A stretch of 64,000 nt of DNA from Candidatus Sumerlaeaceae bacterium (GTDB lineage Bacteria > Sumerlaeota > Sumerlaeia > Sumerlaeales > Sumerlaeaceae). Below are positions 18,655 through 27,481 of the stretch, piece by piece (positions within the stretch are counted from its first letter, which is position 1; each line of letters starts with the position of its first letter). The translations under genes and the position numbers were made by a program. The stretch spans positions 1 to 64,000 of the forward strand of contig JAIBAT010000108.1 in the NCBI GenBank assembly GCA_019695055.1, in the 5' to 3' direction. Below the pieces are notes generated by a model. It was not told the DNA's origin, made no database searches, and worked only from the letters and a program-made list of their open reading frames with translations.

Positions 18655-19674
18655 TTAATACATTTCCCAATCGTTTACATTTGCGAATCCATTCAACTGG
18701 AAAACTTCAACAGAGTCACCTGTTGGAGAGGTGCTGCCAGCATGAGTCACAAAGAGGTACTTGGTCCCACTGATTGTGCCGACGCAGGCATCAATAAGCC
18801 CGGCGTTCAGCGCAAACGCTGGATGGCTGATGGTCAGGGCAACAACGTTGGTTGCGGCATTCACAAATTGCACCGTGCGCCCTGAGCGGTCGGGAACGAC
18901 AACGTATTCATCGACACCGTCATTGAACACGCCCAAGCCCATCGCGCTCACAGTGTTGGTGCCGGTTGTCTGGTAAATACCAGTCGCCGTGGCACCAGCC
19001 AAAGTGTTCGGTGTTACTGCGTCGTACCGGGCATAGCCGTCTGGCGTTGTTCCGTTGCGCGAGTAATAAACGCGGTTGCCGGAGACTTTGCCATCGCGGA
19101 AATTCGAATTGTAGGGCGCTGCGGCAGCTGCCGCTTGGGGGGTGATTTCGGTGGGCGGATTACCTGGAGGAGGTACCGAGGTATCAAAATAGCGCATAAT
19201 GGACGAAGCAAGAAGTGGGGCCGCAAACACGGTCGAAGTTGTCCCGAAACGATCGAATGCCATGTAACGTGGTGTTGTGGTTGCTATCGAAGAGTAGGTG
19301 ACAGCTTCTGCAGCATTTACGATGGCCAGAATTCCTTGGGAACCGTTCTCACCGGCGACATATTTATCACCAGTCGCCTGATTGCAGTTTACGCTGATCA
19401 AGCCACGACCGGCCGGCCAGGTGATGGACGTGGAAAAATCTGCAATGGTTGTAAGAGTGGGGGTAACGGAAAGCGGTGCTGTAACCTTAACAAGTTTCCT
19501 GTCGTTAAAAGTGGTTACGTAAAGGTTGCCGTTATAAATGTCGATTCCGGTCGGAAAGTTTACCGCCGAGGACACATCAATGGTTTTAACATAAGTTGCA
19601 GTTGGCGCACCAAAAGAAGTCGATGTCATTGCCAAGGCAACTGCTGCCAATCCAACTTTACAAAAGGCTTTCAT
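18655..19674 (-). CDS. Secreted beta-propeller-like protein, function unknown
   Basis: 339 residues with a signal peptide (MKAFCKVGLAAVALAMTSTSFG). The mature chain is rich in T, A, S, V and G. It shows repeating units of the type YNGNLYVTTFNDRKLVKV, GDKYVAGENG and VDEYVVVPDRSGRTVQFVN, which suggests an NHL/YVTN-like propeller with about 40-50 residues per blade. There is no lipobox, C-terminal anchor or visible catalytic motif. AAAGGAG lies 12 bases before the ATG. A perfect terminator follows. Related proteins in this group of bacteria are often abundant secreted proteins, but the role cannot be read here. Confidence 0.6.
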   Translation of the reverse strand: MKAFCKVGLAAVALAMTSTSFGAPTATYVKTIDVSSAVNFPTGIDIYNGNLYVTTFNDRKLVKVTAPLSVTPTLTTIADFSTSITWPAGRGLISVNCNQATGDKYVAGENGSQGILAIVNAAEAVTYSSIATTTPRYMAFDRFGTTSTVFAAPLLASSIMRYFDTSVPPPGNPPTEITPQAAAAAAPYNSNFRDGKVSGNRVYYSRNGTTPDGYARYDAVTPNTLAGATATGIYQTTGTNTVSAMGLGVFNDGVDEYVVVPDRSGRTVQFVNAATNVVALTISHPAFALNAGLIDACVGTISGTKYLFVTHAGSTSPTGDSVEVFQLNGFANVNDWEMY

Positions 19675-19898
19675 TGGATCAAAATCTCCTTTAAATATTT
19701 AGTCTCTGAGAATGGTCCATGCTGCGTACACTTAACCATTCACTCAAGACTGAAGATATATCCCATGCCAAGAACGGGTCAAGTTCCAAATTGCGGAAAA
19801 TGGCCCATGCAGCTCCTACGGAAAATCGGATTGTAAGCCATTGCATTTATTAAACTTAAATTGGCGTGTGGGGCGGGTAAACTTTGGGTGAGATTTGA

Positions 19899-21035
19899 CT
19901 AAAGTTCGATTTTTCTGGCAGTCACTGCAAGCGCTTTCGCTGCCCGGAGAATCTGCTCCTCCGCAAGTGGTGAAACAGTGGCGGCAGCAAATTCATGGGT
20001 GTGGCCACCCACCGTCTCGTCGTTAGTGATTTTGATAGACGGGTGCAGGCATGGGAAGCGGTGGCTGAGATTGGCTATATCGAGGGATCCGTGGGGGACA
20101 GGCTTCTCGATGGGGGTATCGCCGCCCAGGTCCTTCCAGACTTCGCGGAATTCATCTGCCAGTTTGGGGTCGGGGCGCATATCGAAATAGGGGTTGCCGT
20201 CCATGTGCCATTCAAAACGGGCACCGGTAGACTGGGCTGCGGCCTGGCCGCAGGCAATCAGGCATTCGAGGACCTTCTCCGATTCTTCTTTGTCTTTGCC
20301 GCGGAGGGAGAACTGGCCTTTGGCGTAATCGGGGACCATGTTGGCGCGTTCGCCGCCCTTGAGGATGACGCCGGGGGATTTGGCGGTGGGGGGGAGCTGT
20401 TTACGGCGCTGGTCCATGGTGACGAAGAGCTGAATCATGGCGTCGAGGGCGTTGATGCCCTTCCACGGCGACGCCGCGGCGTGGGCAGACTTGCCAAAGA
20501 ATTCCACAACCACGGATATGCAGGCGAGTGAACTGTAGGCGACTTCTGTGTAGATGCCAGGGTGGCACATGAGAGCCGCAGAGACGCCGTCGAAGACGCC
20601 GGCCTCGAGCATGTTAATTTTGCCGCCGAAAGTTTCCTCTGCCGGGGTCCCGAAAAGGGCCACCTCGCCCTTAAAGTGGCCTGCCTTTGCCGCGGCGGCG
20701 AGGCCGATGGCGGCGTAGGTGGAGACTGTTCCAATGATATTGTGGCCGCAACCATGGCCAACGACGGGTAACGCATCGTACTCGGCGAGAAATGCGATCC
20801 GCGGACCGCTGCCGGGTTTGCCGTAAAGTGCGCGGAAAGCGGTAGGGAGGCCAGCGATGTCATGCTCCACGGCAAATCCCTGTTTCTCGGCGCGGGAGGC
20901 GAGTAGTTTGGCGGATTCGACTTCTTCGCCACTGAGTTCGGGATGGTCATGAAGGTGGCGGCTGGTGGCGAGAATCTCGTCGCGGAGGGAATCGATGGCT
21001 TCGACGATGGCCTGCTTGGCGGAATCAACTGACAT
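19899..21035 (-). CDS. M20-family metallohydrolase (amidohydrolase / aminoacylase-like)
   Basis: 378 residues. Metal-ligand motifs of the M20 family are visible: HLHDHPELSGEE near the N-terminus, GHGCGHNIIGT (the first metal His with DALP just upstream), GTPAEETFGGK (the general-base Glu pair), MCHPG, and a C-terminal VGGHTHEFA. The pattern matches the AbgB/PM20D2/hippurate hydrolase branch, which cleaves N-acyl amino acids or dipeptides in the cytoplasm. Substrate is unknown. The ATG overlaps the HIT gene stop by one base (TAATG), indicating translational coupling and possibly a joint role in a salvage or detoxification step. Confidence 0.85.
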   Translation of the reverse strand: MSVDSAKQAIVEAIDSLRDEILATSRHLHDHPELSGEEVESAKLLASRAEKQGFAVEHDIAGLPTAFRALYGKPGSGPRIAFLAEYDALPVVGHGCGHNIIGTVSTYAAIGLAAAAKAGHFKGEVALFGTPAEETFGGKINMLEAGVFDGVSAALMCHPGIYTEVAYSSLACISVVVEFFGKSAHAAASPWKGINALDAMIQLFVTMDQRRKQLPPTAKSPGVILKGGERANMVPDYAKGQFSLRGKDKEESEKVLECLIACGQAAAQSTGARFEWHMDGNPYFDMRPDPKLADEFREVWKDLGGDTPIEKPVPHGSLDIANLSHRFPCLHPSIKITNDETVGGHTHEFAAATVSPLAEEQILRAAKALAVTARKIEL

Positions 21036-21457
21036 TATTCGGCCACCTGCATATAACCGAGTTCGCGGAGGGCCGTGCGGATCTTGTCGGCAGCTGCATC
21101 CAGATCCTCGGGCTTGGCGTTCTTGTCCTGGCGGTCAAAGTCCATATCGCGTATGTTGTTGATGGGAACGAGGTGGATGTGGGTGTGGAGCACCTCAAGG
21201 CCGGCGATGATCAAACCCACCTTCTTGAGTTGGAAGGCGTGGTGGATGGCTTTACTAACGGATTGGGCCACGCCGAACAGGTGGCTGGATAGGTCCGGTT
21301 TCATGTCGACCCAATGATCCACTTCCTCGCGAGGGATTATGAGTGTGTGGCCGGGGTTCATGGGGGCGATGGTGAGCATCCCGACGCAGACATCGTCCTT
21401 CCAGACAAAGCGGCCGGGGAGTTCCCCGTTGATGATCCTGGTAAAGAGGCTGGGCAT
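21035..21457 (-). CDS. HIT-family nucleotide-binding hydrolase
   Basis: A 140-residue protein with the histidine triad HTHIHLVP near residue 91, preceded by the family block GMLTIAPMNPGHTLIIPREEVDHW. HIT proteins hydrolyse or transfer nucleotides from dinucleoside polyphosphates or nucleoside phosphoramidates. The small size fits the HinT/Hit branch. GAAAGGAAA lies upstream of the ATG. It is the first gene of a coupled pair with the M20 hydrolase and lies 53 bases behind purB, all leftwards. Confidence 0.92.
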   Translation of the reverse strand: MPSLFTRIINGELPGRFVWKDDVCVGMLTIAPMNPGHTLIIPREEVDHWVDMKPDLSSHLFGVAQSVSKAIHHAFQLKKVGLIIAGLEVLHTHIHLVPINNIRDMDFDRQDKNAKPEDLDAAADKIRTALRELGYMQVAE

Positions 21458-21510
21458 GGGAGTGGTTTCCTTTCAGAGTGGGGATCTAATGTAATTATGT
21501 GTGGCGCAGT

Positions 21511-22806
21511 CTACTGCAAGGCCCGGTCGTAAATGGCGCTCACGTAGCGCAGAAAAGTGCCGTAGTTCATGATCTCGTCCATGGCCTCGTCGTCCATCAC
21601 GGCCTTAAACCGGCGGTCTGCCATGAGATTCTGCCGAAGGTCGGTGTCCTCCAGGTCCCATGTCTTCATTGCGGCTTTCTGGACTACGTCGTAGGCATCC
21701 TCGCGCGACATACCGCGATCGACCAAGGCGAGCAGAATGCGTTGGGAGAAGACGAGGCCGCGGGTGTGGTCGAGGTTTCGTTTCATGTTGCGGGGATAGA
21801 TGTGGAGGCCGTCCACGACTCGCTTCATCTGGCGCAGCATATAGTGAACCAGGGTGGTGGCATCCGCGAGGATGATACGTTCAGCCGAGGAATGGCTAAT
21901 GTCGCGCTCGTGCCAGAGGGCGATGTTGTCGAGGGCCGGGACGACGTACCCGCGAACGACGCGTGCCAGGCCGCAGAGTTGCTCGCACTTCACCGGGTTT
22001 CGCTTGTGTGGCATGGCGCTGGAACCCTTCTGGCCTGCGGAGAACGGCTCTTCCAATTCGCGGACTTCGGTCTTTTGGAGGTTGCGGACTTCCGTGGCGA
22101 TCTTCTCGATGGTGGCAGCGCAAATTGCCAGCGCGCAAATAAATGCGGCGTGGCGATCGCGCTGAAGGACCTGGGTGGAGACATGGGCCGCCTCGAGCCC
22201 CAGTTTGCGGCAGACGCGCTTCTCAAGATCCGGGCCGGTATGGGCATACGTTCCGACGGCGCCGGAGATCTTGCCGACGATGACGCCCGCAATTGTATCG
22301 CGCAGGCGTTGCGTATTGCGCAGTAATTCCTGGTAATAGACAAGGAATTTCAGGCCAAGGGTGATGGGCTCACCATGGACGCCATGGGTGCGGCCCACCA
22401 TGACAAGTTCCTTGTGGTCGACGGCAAACCTGCGAACGGAGGCGGTGAGTGCTTCCAATTCGCGCATCAGAAAATCGCCGGCGATCTTAAGGCGAAGGGA
22501 TTGGGCGGTGTCCACCACATCGTTGGAGGTGAGGCCGAGGTGAACAAAGCGCGATGCCGGGCCGATGTTCTCGGCCAGGTTTGCGGTGAAGGCAATGACG
22601 TCGTGGTGGAGTTCCTTTTCCAGTTCGGTGATGCGCCCGACGTCAAAGTGGGCGTTGTGTTTGATCTTGTTGAGGTCCTCGACCGGGATGCGCCCCATCT
22701 CGGCCCAGGCTTCACAGGCGGCCAGTTCCACATCGAGCCATGACTGAAACTTGGCGTTCTCGCTCCAAAGTTCCGTCATTTCGGGTGTTGAGTACCGCGC
22801 AATCAC
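21511..22806 (-). CDS. purB: Adenylosuccinate lyase PurB
   Basis: 431 residues of the fumarase/aspartase superfamily. The signature loop GSSAMPHKRNP (about residues 259-269) supplies the catalytic Ser, and GRTHGVHGEPITLG and the LGLTSNDVVDT block match the PurB branch (B. subtilis/Thermotoga type). PurB removes fumarate from SAICAR and from adenylosuccinate in purine synthesis. Translation starts at GTG 22806 with AAAGGGA about 7 bases upstream. purN lies 89 bases upstream on the same strand, so two purine steps sit together. Confidence 0.97.
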   Translation of the reverse strand: MIARYSTPEMTELWSENAKFQSWLDVELAACEAWAEMGRIPVEDLNKIKHNAHFDVGRITELEKELHHDVIAFTANLAENIGPASRFVHLGLTSNDVVDTAQSLRLKIAGDFLMRELEALTASVRRFAVDHKELVMVGRTHGVHGEPITLGLKFLVYYQELLRNTQRLRDTIAGVIVGKISGAVGTYAHTGPDLEKRVCRKLGLEAAHVSTQVLQRDRHAAFICALAICAATIEKIATEVRNLQKTEVRELEEPFSAGQKGSSAMPHKRNPVKCEQLCGLARVVRGYVVPALDNIALWHERDISHSSAERIILADATTLVHYMLRQMKRVVDGLHIYPRNMKRNLDHTRGLVFSQRILLALVDRGMSREDAYDVVQKAAMKTWDLEDTDLRQNLMADRRFKAVMDDEAMDEIMNYGTFLRYVSAIYDRALQ

Positions 22807-22895
22807 GCAATTTTCCCTTTCGGCCTAATTTCCTGATTGTTCAACATGCCAAGGCGCCCTCCGCAAGACAAACCCTGCGTGCGTCAATGGGACGG

Positions 22896-23540
22896 TCAGC
22901 CGGAGATTTTTTCCGGCAAATCGGAAAGAAAGAAGAGATGCCTGCCCCGCACCTCCCATTTGGCTTCGGTCAGGCGCTTCAGGGTTTCGGAGTACACCTC
23001 ATGTTCACGCTCCAGGATTCGGGCCGATAGGGTTTCCTCATTGTCACCGGGAAGGACAGGAACGGCGCGCTGGGCTATGATGGGGCCTGTGTCGACGCCG
23101 TCATCAACCAGATGAACGGTGCACCCCGAGATCTTAACGCCGTGCTCGATGGCTTGATTGGCTGCGTTCAAACCGGGAAAGGCTGGCAAGAGCGATGGGT
23201 GGATATTTACAATCCGGTTTGGGAAGGCGCTGAGGAGGGTCTTTCCCACAATCTTCATGTAGCCAGCGAGGGCGACCAGGGATACCTGATGGTCGCGAAA
23301 TAGGGCGACTATGTGGTTTTCATAAAGTTTTTTGTCGGCGAAATCTGCTGGATTGGCGGACAGGGCGGGGATGCCGTGCTGGCGGGCAATTTCAAGGCCG
23401 GGCGCACCGGGATTATTCGAAAAAACGACCGCCACTCTGGCGTTGGAAAATGCCCCGGCTTCCTGGTTCTTAAGTATCGCGCCAAGGTTTGAGCCGCGGC
23501 CGGAGATGAGAAGGCCAATATGAACAGGAGTCTTGCTCAT
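22896..23540 (-). CDS. purN: Phosphoribosylglycinamide formyltransferase PurN
   Basis: 214 residues. Shows the PurN landmarks: LISGRGSNLGAIL at the N-terminus, the 10-formyl-THF site VALAGYMKIVG, INIHPSLLPAFPG-like VNIHPSLLPAFPGL carrying the catalytic Asn and His, and GCTVHLVDDGVDTGPII with the catalytic Asp. It transfers a formyl group to GAR in step three of purine synthesis. GGAGG lies 9 bases before ATG 23540. It is transcribed with purB. Confidence 0.97.
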   Translation of the reverse strand: MSKTPVHIGLLISGRGSNLGAILKNQEAGAFSNARVAVVFSNNPGAPGLEIARQHGIPALSANPADFADKKLYENHIVALFRDHQVSLVALAGYMKIVGKTLLSAFPNRIVNIHPSLLPAFPGLNAANQAIEHGVKISGCTVHLVDDGVDTGPIIAQRAVPVLPGDNEETLSARILEREHEVYSETLKRLTEAKWEVRGRHLFFLSDLPEKISG

Positions 23541-23657
23541 GGTCGGAAGCCTCCAGATGGAATTGGGCCAAAACGGCCAGGGACAGCGGGCGTGATTACA
23601 ATGCGCGGTTTGGGGGAAACTTCTGGCCGATTATCTGGCATCCAGGCTCCCGTGTGC

Positions 23658-24092
23658 TCAGTGTGTGTGAGGCACCCGAATGTGCGTATCGTAATCGCGC
23701 AATAGGTCTCCGCAGACGGAGCACTTGGGCCGCTCGCCAACTGTTCCGATGATGTATTCCCCACCTCGCGGGCACCGAGCCTTGAACACGGGGAGGTTCT
23801 GGGTGTCGTCGTCGCATGGTGCCTTGCGGCCGTACTCATACATTCGGAAGTAGCGGTGGGCCAGGACTTCGGCAGAGGGGCAAAGCGATCCCGGGCGGGC
23901 GCCGGTTTCCTTGACCCAGTCCTGCTTGGCGTCAAGGAGGCGCTCCAGGTTGTTAAGGCATATCATTTCGCGACCCTCATGGTTCATGGGAGGATCGAAG
24001 GAGCTTTTCCAATTCTTGGTGACTCCACAGCAGCCCCCAAGGACCAGCGCTGTCGCGGCCAACGAAATCCACCTGTACCATTGCTTTATCAT
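23658..24092 (-). CDS. Lipoprotein carrying a pseudopilin-like head domain
   Basis: From ATG 24092 the product has 144 residues. MIKQWYRWISLAATALVLGGC gives a lipoprotein signal (LGGC). The mature part has CLNNLERLLDAKQDWVKETG, a later CPRGGEYIIG and PKCSVCG. This order (C-x-NNL, AK-x-x-W, CP-GG-Y, then CS) is that of the globular head of small pseudopilins common in Verrucomicrobia- and planctomycete-like genomes. The prepilin leader and long hydrophobic helix are absent and a lipid anchor replaces them. The second half matches the pilin-like protein at 62696. Upstream starts at 24116 or 24182 are possible. It is 117 bases from purN. Confidence 0.65.
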   Translation of the reverse strand: MIKQWYRWISLAATALVLGGCCGVTKNWKSSFDPPMNHEGREMICLNNLERLLDAKQDWVKETGARPGSLCPSAEVLAHRYFRMYEYGRKAPCDDDTQNLPVFKARCPRGGEYIIGTVGERPKCSVCGDLLRDYDTHIRVPHTH

Positions 24093-24445
24093 GCCTGAAC
24101 TTGCCCGTAACTCCATTGGTCGCGGACTGTCGCGACCGACTTTAATTGAATGGAGAGTTCCTTGGTTGGCCCGGTCGCGCAAGAAAAAACGACCTCCAGC
24201 ATGCGGGCAATTTGGGGAGCGAGGGCTGTGGAGGTTTAGGGGGGGAGTGTTGTACGGCCTTTGGGTTATCGTTAGTACTCCCCGTGAGGTTGGATTCCGT
24301 TGTGGCCGTGGAGGGCGGTTGGACGAGACTGAATTCGTGGATTGTTGGAAAAACTAGGGTTAATTGAGTAGCAGAAAAAAAGGGGTGGCGGGTATGGCAT
24401 TGCGTTGGCCCGTTCGGCGGAAATCCAGCTATTGAAAGGCTCGGC
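24093..24445. other. Intergenic region between the lipoprotein gene and hisC
   Basis: This 353-base gap separates divergent genes and should hold two promoters, but I see no clear -10/-35 pair. Its one structure is a perfect seven-base inverted repeat, GGTCGCG (24118-24124) and CGCGACC (24131-24137), 25 bases before the lipoprotein ATG. GAAAGG lies about 8 bases before the hisC ATG and is a good ribosome binding site. Confidence 0.4.
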
Positions 24446-25546
24446 ATGTCAGTCTTGGTTCCTTATCGCAGCGCCCTCAAGTCCCTTGCACCTTACCCCC
24501 CGGGCAAGCCAATTGAGGAGGTGCAGCGTGAGTTCGGGTTGACCAACATTGTCAAGTTGGCTTCCAACGAGAACCCATTGGGCCCATCGCCGCTGGCCAT
24601 TAAGGCGTTGGCCGCAGAAAGCAGCGAATTAAACCTGTATCCGGAATCGGGCTGCCACTACCTGCGGTTTAAGCTGGCAGAGCACCTTGGTTTGGAGCCG
24701 AACCGATTGATATTTGGAAATGGTTCTGATGAGATTGTTGCGATGCTGGCGCAGTCGTACCTGGGGCCGGGGGACAACATCGTCATCAGTGAGCATGCTT
24801 TTGTGCGCTACGAAATGGGCGCAGTCATGATGGGTGCGGAGACCCGCACGATCGCGCGGCTCGATTGGCGCCACGACCCGGTGGCCATGGTGGGGGCGTG
24901 CGATGAAAGAACTCGGTTTGTGTTCGTGGCGAATCCTGAGAATCCCATCGGGTCTTTCAACCCCTTGGCGGATTTGGAGCGAATACTGGCAGGGGTGCCG
25001 CGAACGGCGTTTGTGGTATTGGATGAGGCCTATTATGAATTTGCCCGGCAAAACGCCGATTATCCAGAGTCGCTGCAACTTCTCCGAAACCACGACAACC
25101 TGATCATTCTACGAACCTTCTCAAAGGCGTATGGGCTTGCCGGGCTGAGAATCGGATACGGAATCGGCCACGCGGATGCTTGGGACCCAGTGGACCGGGT
25201 GCGACCACCGTTCAATGTCAGCCGGGCTGCTCAAACTGCGGCGCTGGCGGCAATGGACGATTCGGAGCATCTGCAAAACACTCTGGACAACAATGCCCGC
25301 GGGCGTGAATTCCTGTATGAAGAGCTGAAGAAACTGGGGTTACCGTATGTCGAGACGGCGGCTAACTTCATCCTGATTGATTTTGGGCGCCCTGCGATGC
25401 CGATTTATGATGCCCTGCTCAGGGCGGGGGTTATCGTTCGGCCGGTGGGGATTTATAAGTTGCCGAACCACCTGCGGGTCACCATTGGACTACCGGAAGA
25501 GAACCAGATTTTTGTTGATGCGCTCCGCGGCGTGCTCCGTAACTAA
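24446..25546 (+). CDS. hisC: Histidinol-phosphate aminotransferase HisC / aromatic aminotransferase
   Basis: 366 residues of the class I/II PLP aminotransferases. LASNENPLGPSP, YPESGCHYLR and the PLP-lysine block TFSKAYGLAGLRIGYG (Lys about residue 226) place it in the HisC branch. NPENPIG replaces the usual NPNNPTG. HisC converts imidazole-acetol phosphate and glutamate to histidinol phosphate. Some homologues also transaminate prephenate or phenylpyruvate. Because it directly precedes aroF and tyrA and no his gene is near, an aromatic aminotransferase role (Phe/Tyr synthesis) is at least as likely here. The gap to aroF is 30 bases. Confidence 0.9.
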   Translation: MSVLVPYRSALKSLAPYPPGKPIEEVQREFGLTNIVKLASNENPLGPSPLAIKALAAESSELNLYPESGCHYLRFKLAEHLGLEPNRLIFGNGSDEIVAMLAQSYLGPGDNIVISEHAFVRYEMGAVMMGAETRTIARLDWRHDPVAMVGACDERTRFVFVANPENPIGSFNPLADLERILAGVPRTAFVVLDEAYYEFARQNADYPESLQLLRNHDNLIILRTFSKAYGLAGLRIGYGIGHADAWDPVDRVRPPFNVSRAAQTAALAAMDDSEHLQNTLDNNARGREFLYEELKKLGLPYVETAANFILIDFGRPAMPIYDALLRAGVIVRPVGIYKLPNHLRVTIGLPEENQIFVDALRGVLRN

Positions 25547-25576
25547 AGTTGTTAATCGATAGAGAGAGGGAGTATC

Positions 25577-26590
25577 ATGATCATCGTAATGAGTCCGGAA
25601 GCCACTGAGGACCAGCTGGCGCACCTTGTGGAGGTCATTGAGGGGGCCGGGCTGAAGGCTCATGTTTCCCGGGGTACCGAACGCACCATTGTGGGTGCAA
25701 TTGGGAACGAGGCAAAAATCCAGCAGGTGCCGTTCATGGCAATTCCAGGCGTGGAAAGCTGCATGCCGATCGTTAAGCCATATAAACTCGCCGGCCGGGA
25801 GTTCAACAAGGAAAAGACCAAGATCAAGATCCGCGACATCGAAATTGGCGGCAAAGAGGTCGTCGTGGTTGGCGGCCCGTGCAGTGTGGAGCCCAACGAC
25901 ACACTCATCCAGACGGCCCGCGCGATCAAGAAGGCTGGCGCGAAGATGCTCCGTGGTGGTGCCTTTAAGCCGCGCACATCGCCCTACGACTTCATGGGAA
26001 TGGCTGAAGACGGATTGAAACTGCTGGCGGATGCCCGCGAGGAAACGGGTCTTGCCGTTGTCACGGAAGTAATGGACACTCGCGACGTTGAACTCGTATA
26101 CAAGTATGCCGATGCTTTTCAGATAGGAACGCGCAACGCCCAGAACTTTAACCTGCTCAAGGAAGTTGGCAAGTACGACAAGCCGGTGTTCCTGAAACGC
26201 GGTATGAGCATGTTGATCAAGGAATTCCTCATGGCCGCCGAGTACGTCATTTCGCAGGGCAATAACGATGTGATCATGGTTGAGCGTGGCATTAGGACTT
26301 TTGAGACGGCGACCCGCAATACACTGGATGTTGCTGCCGTGGCGGTGCTTGGAGTGGAGACACACCTTCCGGTGTTTGTGGATCCGAGCCATGCTGCCGG
26401 AGACCACCGGTTCGTGAACGCCCTGTCGCGCGCAAGCGTGGCCTGCGGTTGCGATGGGTTGCTTGTGGAAGTTCATCCCAACCCCGAAAAGGCCATGAGC
26501 GACGGCGCGCAGACACTGAAGTTCAGCAAGTTTGAGCAATTGATGGACGAGATTCGTCCGGTTGCGGAGGCTGTCGGGCGCTCCGTCTAG
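25577..26590 (+). CDS. aroF: 3-deoxy-D-arabino-heptulosonate 7-phosphate (DAHP) synthase, type I-beta with N-terminal regulatory domain
   Basis: 337 residues. An N-terminal ferredoxin/ACT-like domain (about 1-70, MIIVMSPEATEDQLAHLVE) precedes the TIM barrel. The barrel shows GGPCSVE, KMLRGGAFKPRTSPY, LKRGMS and the metal-binding VDPSHAAG. This is the Thermotoga/Bacillus-like class, in which the small domain closes over the active site for feedback inhibition, usually by tyrosine or phenylalanine. The enzyme starts the shikimate pathway from PEP and erythrose 4-phosphate. GAGAGGGAG gives a strong ribosome binding site. Confidence 0.95.
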   Translation: MIIVMSPEATEDQLAHLVEVIEGAGLKAHVSRGTERTIVGAIGNEAKIQQVPFMAIPGVESCMPIVKPYKLAGREFNKEKTKIKIRDIEIGGKEVVVVGGPCSVEPNDTLIQTARAIKKAGAKMLRGGAFKPRTSPYDFMGMAEDGLKLLADAREETGLAVVTEVMDTRDVELVYKYADAFQIGTRNAQNFNLLKEVGKYDKPVFLKRGMSMLIKEFLMAAEYVISQGNNDVIMVERGIRTFETATRNTLDVAAVAVLGVETHLPVFVDPSHAAGDHRFVNALSRASVACGCDGLLVEVHPNPEKAMSDGAQTLKFSKFEQLMDEIRPVAEAVGRSV

Positions 26591-26608
26591 GCGCCTGTGG
26601 TTCTTCGC

Positions 26609-27481
26609 ATGGAACCTGCGTTTTTCCCCCGAATCGCCGTTGTCGGCGTTGGATTGCTGGGCGGATCCCTTGGGCTGGCCGCGCGGCAGCGAAAGCTCTG
26701 CCGCGAAGTCATTGGCGTGGGCCGGTCACGTCCAGCCCTTGAGGAGGCGCTACGGCTTGAAGCCGTGGATCAGGTATCGACGGATCTTGCCGAGGGTGTT
26801 GCCGATGCGGATCTGATAATTCTTTGTACCCCGGTGGGGCACATTCTGGATACGTTGCCTCAGGTCCTGGCAGCTGCAAAACCCGGGGCAATTGTCACGG
26901 ATGTCGGGTCCACAAAGTCGGCCATTGTTCGGGCCGGGGAGGAGACGGCGACGCGACTCGGAAAGCTTTTCGTGGGGTCCCACCCCATGGCCGGTTCTGA
27001 AAAGAGCGGCGTGAGATACGCGAAACCGGATTTATTCGAGGAGTCTACCTGTTTTGTAACAAAGACGACACAGACCGACCCCCTGGCCTTCTCATCGGTT
27101 TGTCGCTTCTGGATGGCGCTGGAAACCCGGCTTGTGCTGTGCCGGCCGGAACGCCACGATCGACTGGTGGCGCTGGTTTCCCACCTGCCGCACATGGTCG
27201 CGGTGGCCTTGGTGCAGGCTGTTGAATCCCTTGGGGAGGACAAGAATCTCATCCGTGGGATCATTGGTAACGGGTTCCGTGATACCACCCGCATTGCTCA
27301 CGGTAGTGCCGATATGTGGGAGGACATCTGTGCCCAGAATAACGGCGAGATCGCAAATGTCCGCAAGGCCTTTGACGACGCTGTTGCCCGGGTGTTTGAC
27401 AGCATTCAGAATCAGGATCCAGCATTGAAGGCGATGCTCCAGAATGCCAGCGAGTACCGCGGTTTCCTTGACAACCACTGA
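26609..27481 (+). CDS. tyrA: Prephenate dehydrogenase TyrA
   Basis: 290 residues from ATG 26609 (GTG 26597 is an alternative, 6 bases after aroF). A Rossmann start GVGLLGGSLG binds NAD. The family block GSHPMAGSEKSGVRYA holds the catalytic His, and HLPHMVAVAL lies in the helical dimer domain. It decarboxylates prephenate to 4-hydroxyphenylpyruvate for tyrosine. No ACT domain is attached, so feedback control probably lies in AroF. The 3' end overlaps the next gene by 38 bases. Confidence 0.94.
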   Translation: MEPAFFPRIAVVGVGLLGGSLGLAARQRKLCREVIGVGRSRPALEEALRLEAVDQVSTDLAEGVADADLIILCTPVGHILDTLPQVLAAAKPGAIVTDVGSTKSAIVRAGEETATRLGKLFVGSHPMAGSEKSGVRYAKPDLFEESTCFVTKTTQTDPLAFSSVCRFWMALETRLVLCRPERHDRLVALVSHLPHMVAVALVQAVESLGEDKNLIRGIIGNGFRDTTRIAHGSADMWEDICAQNNGEIANVRKAFDDAVARVFDSIQNQDPALKAMLQNASEYRGFLDNH

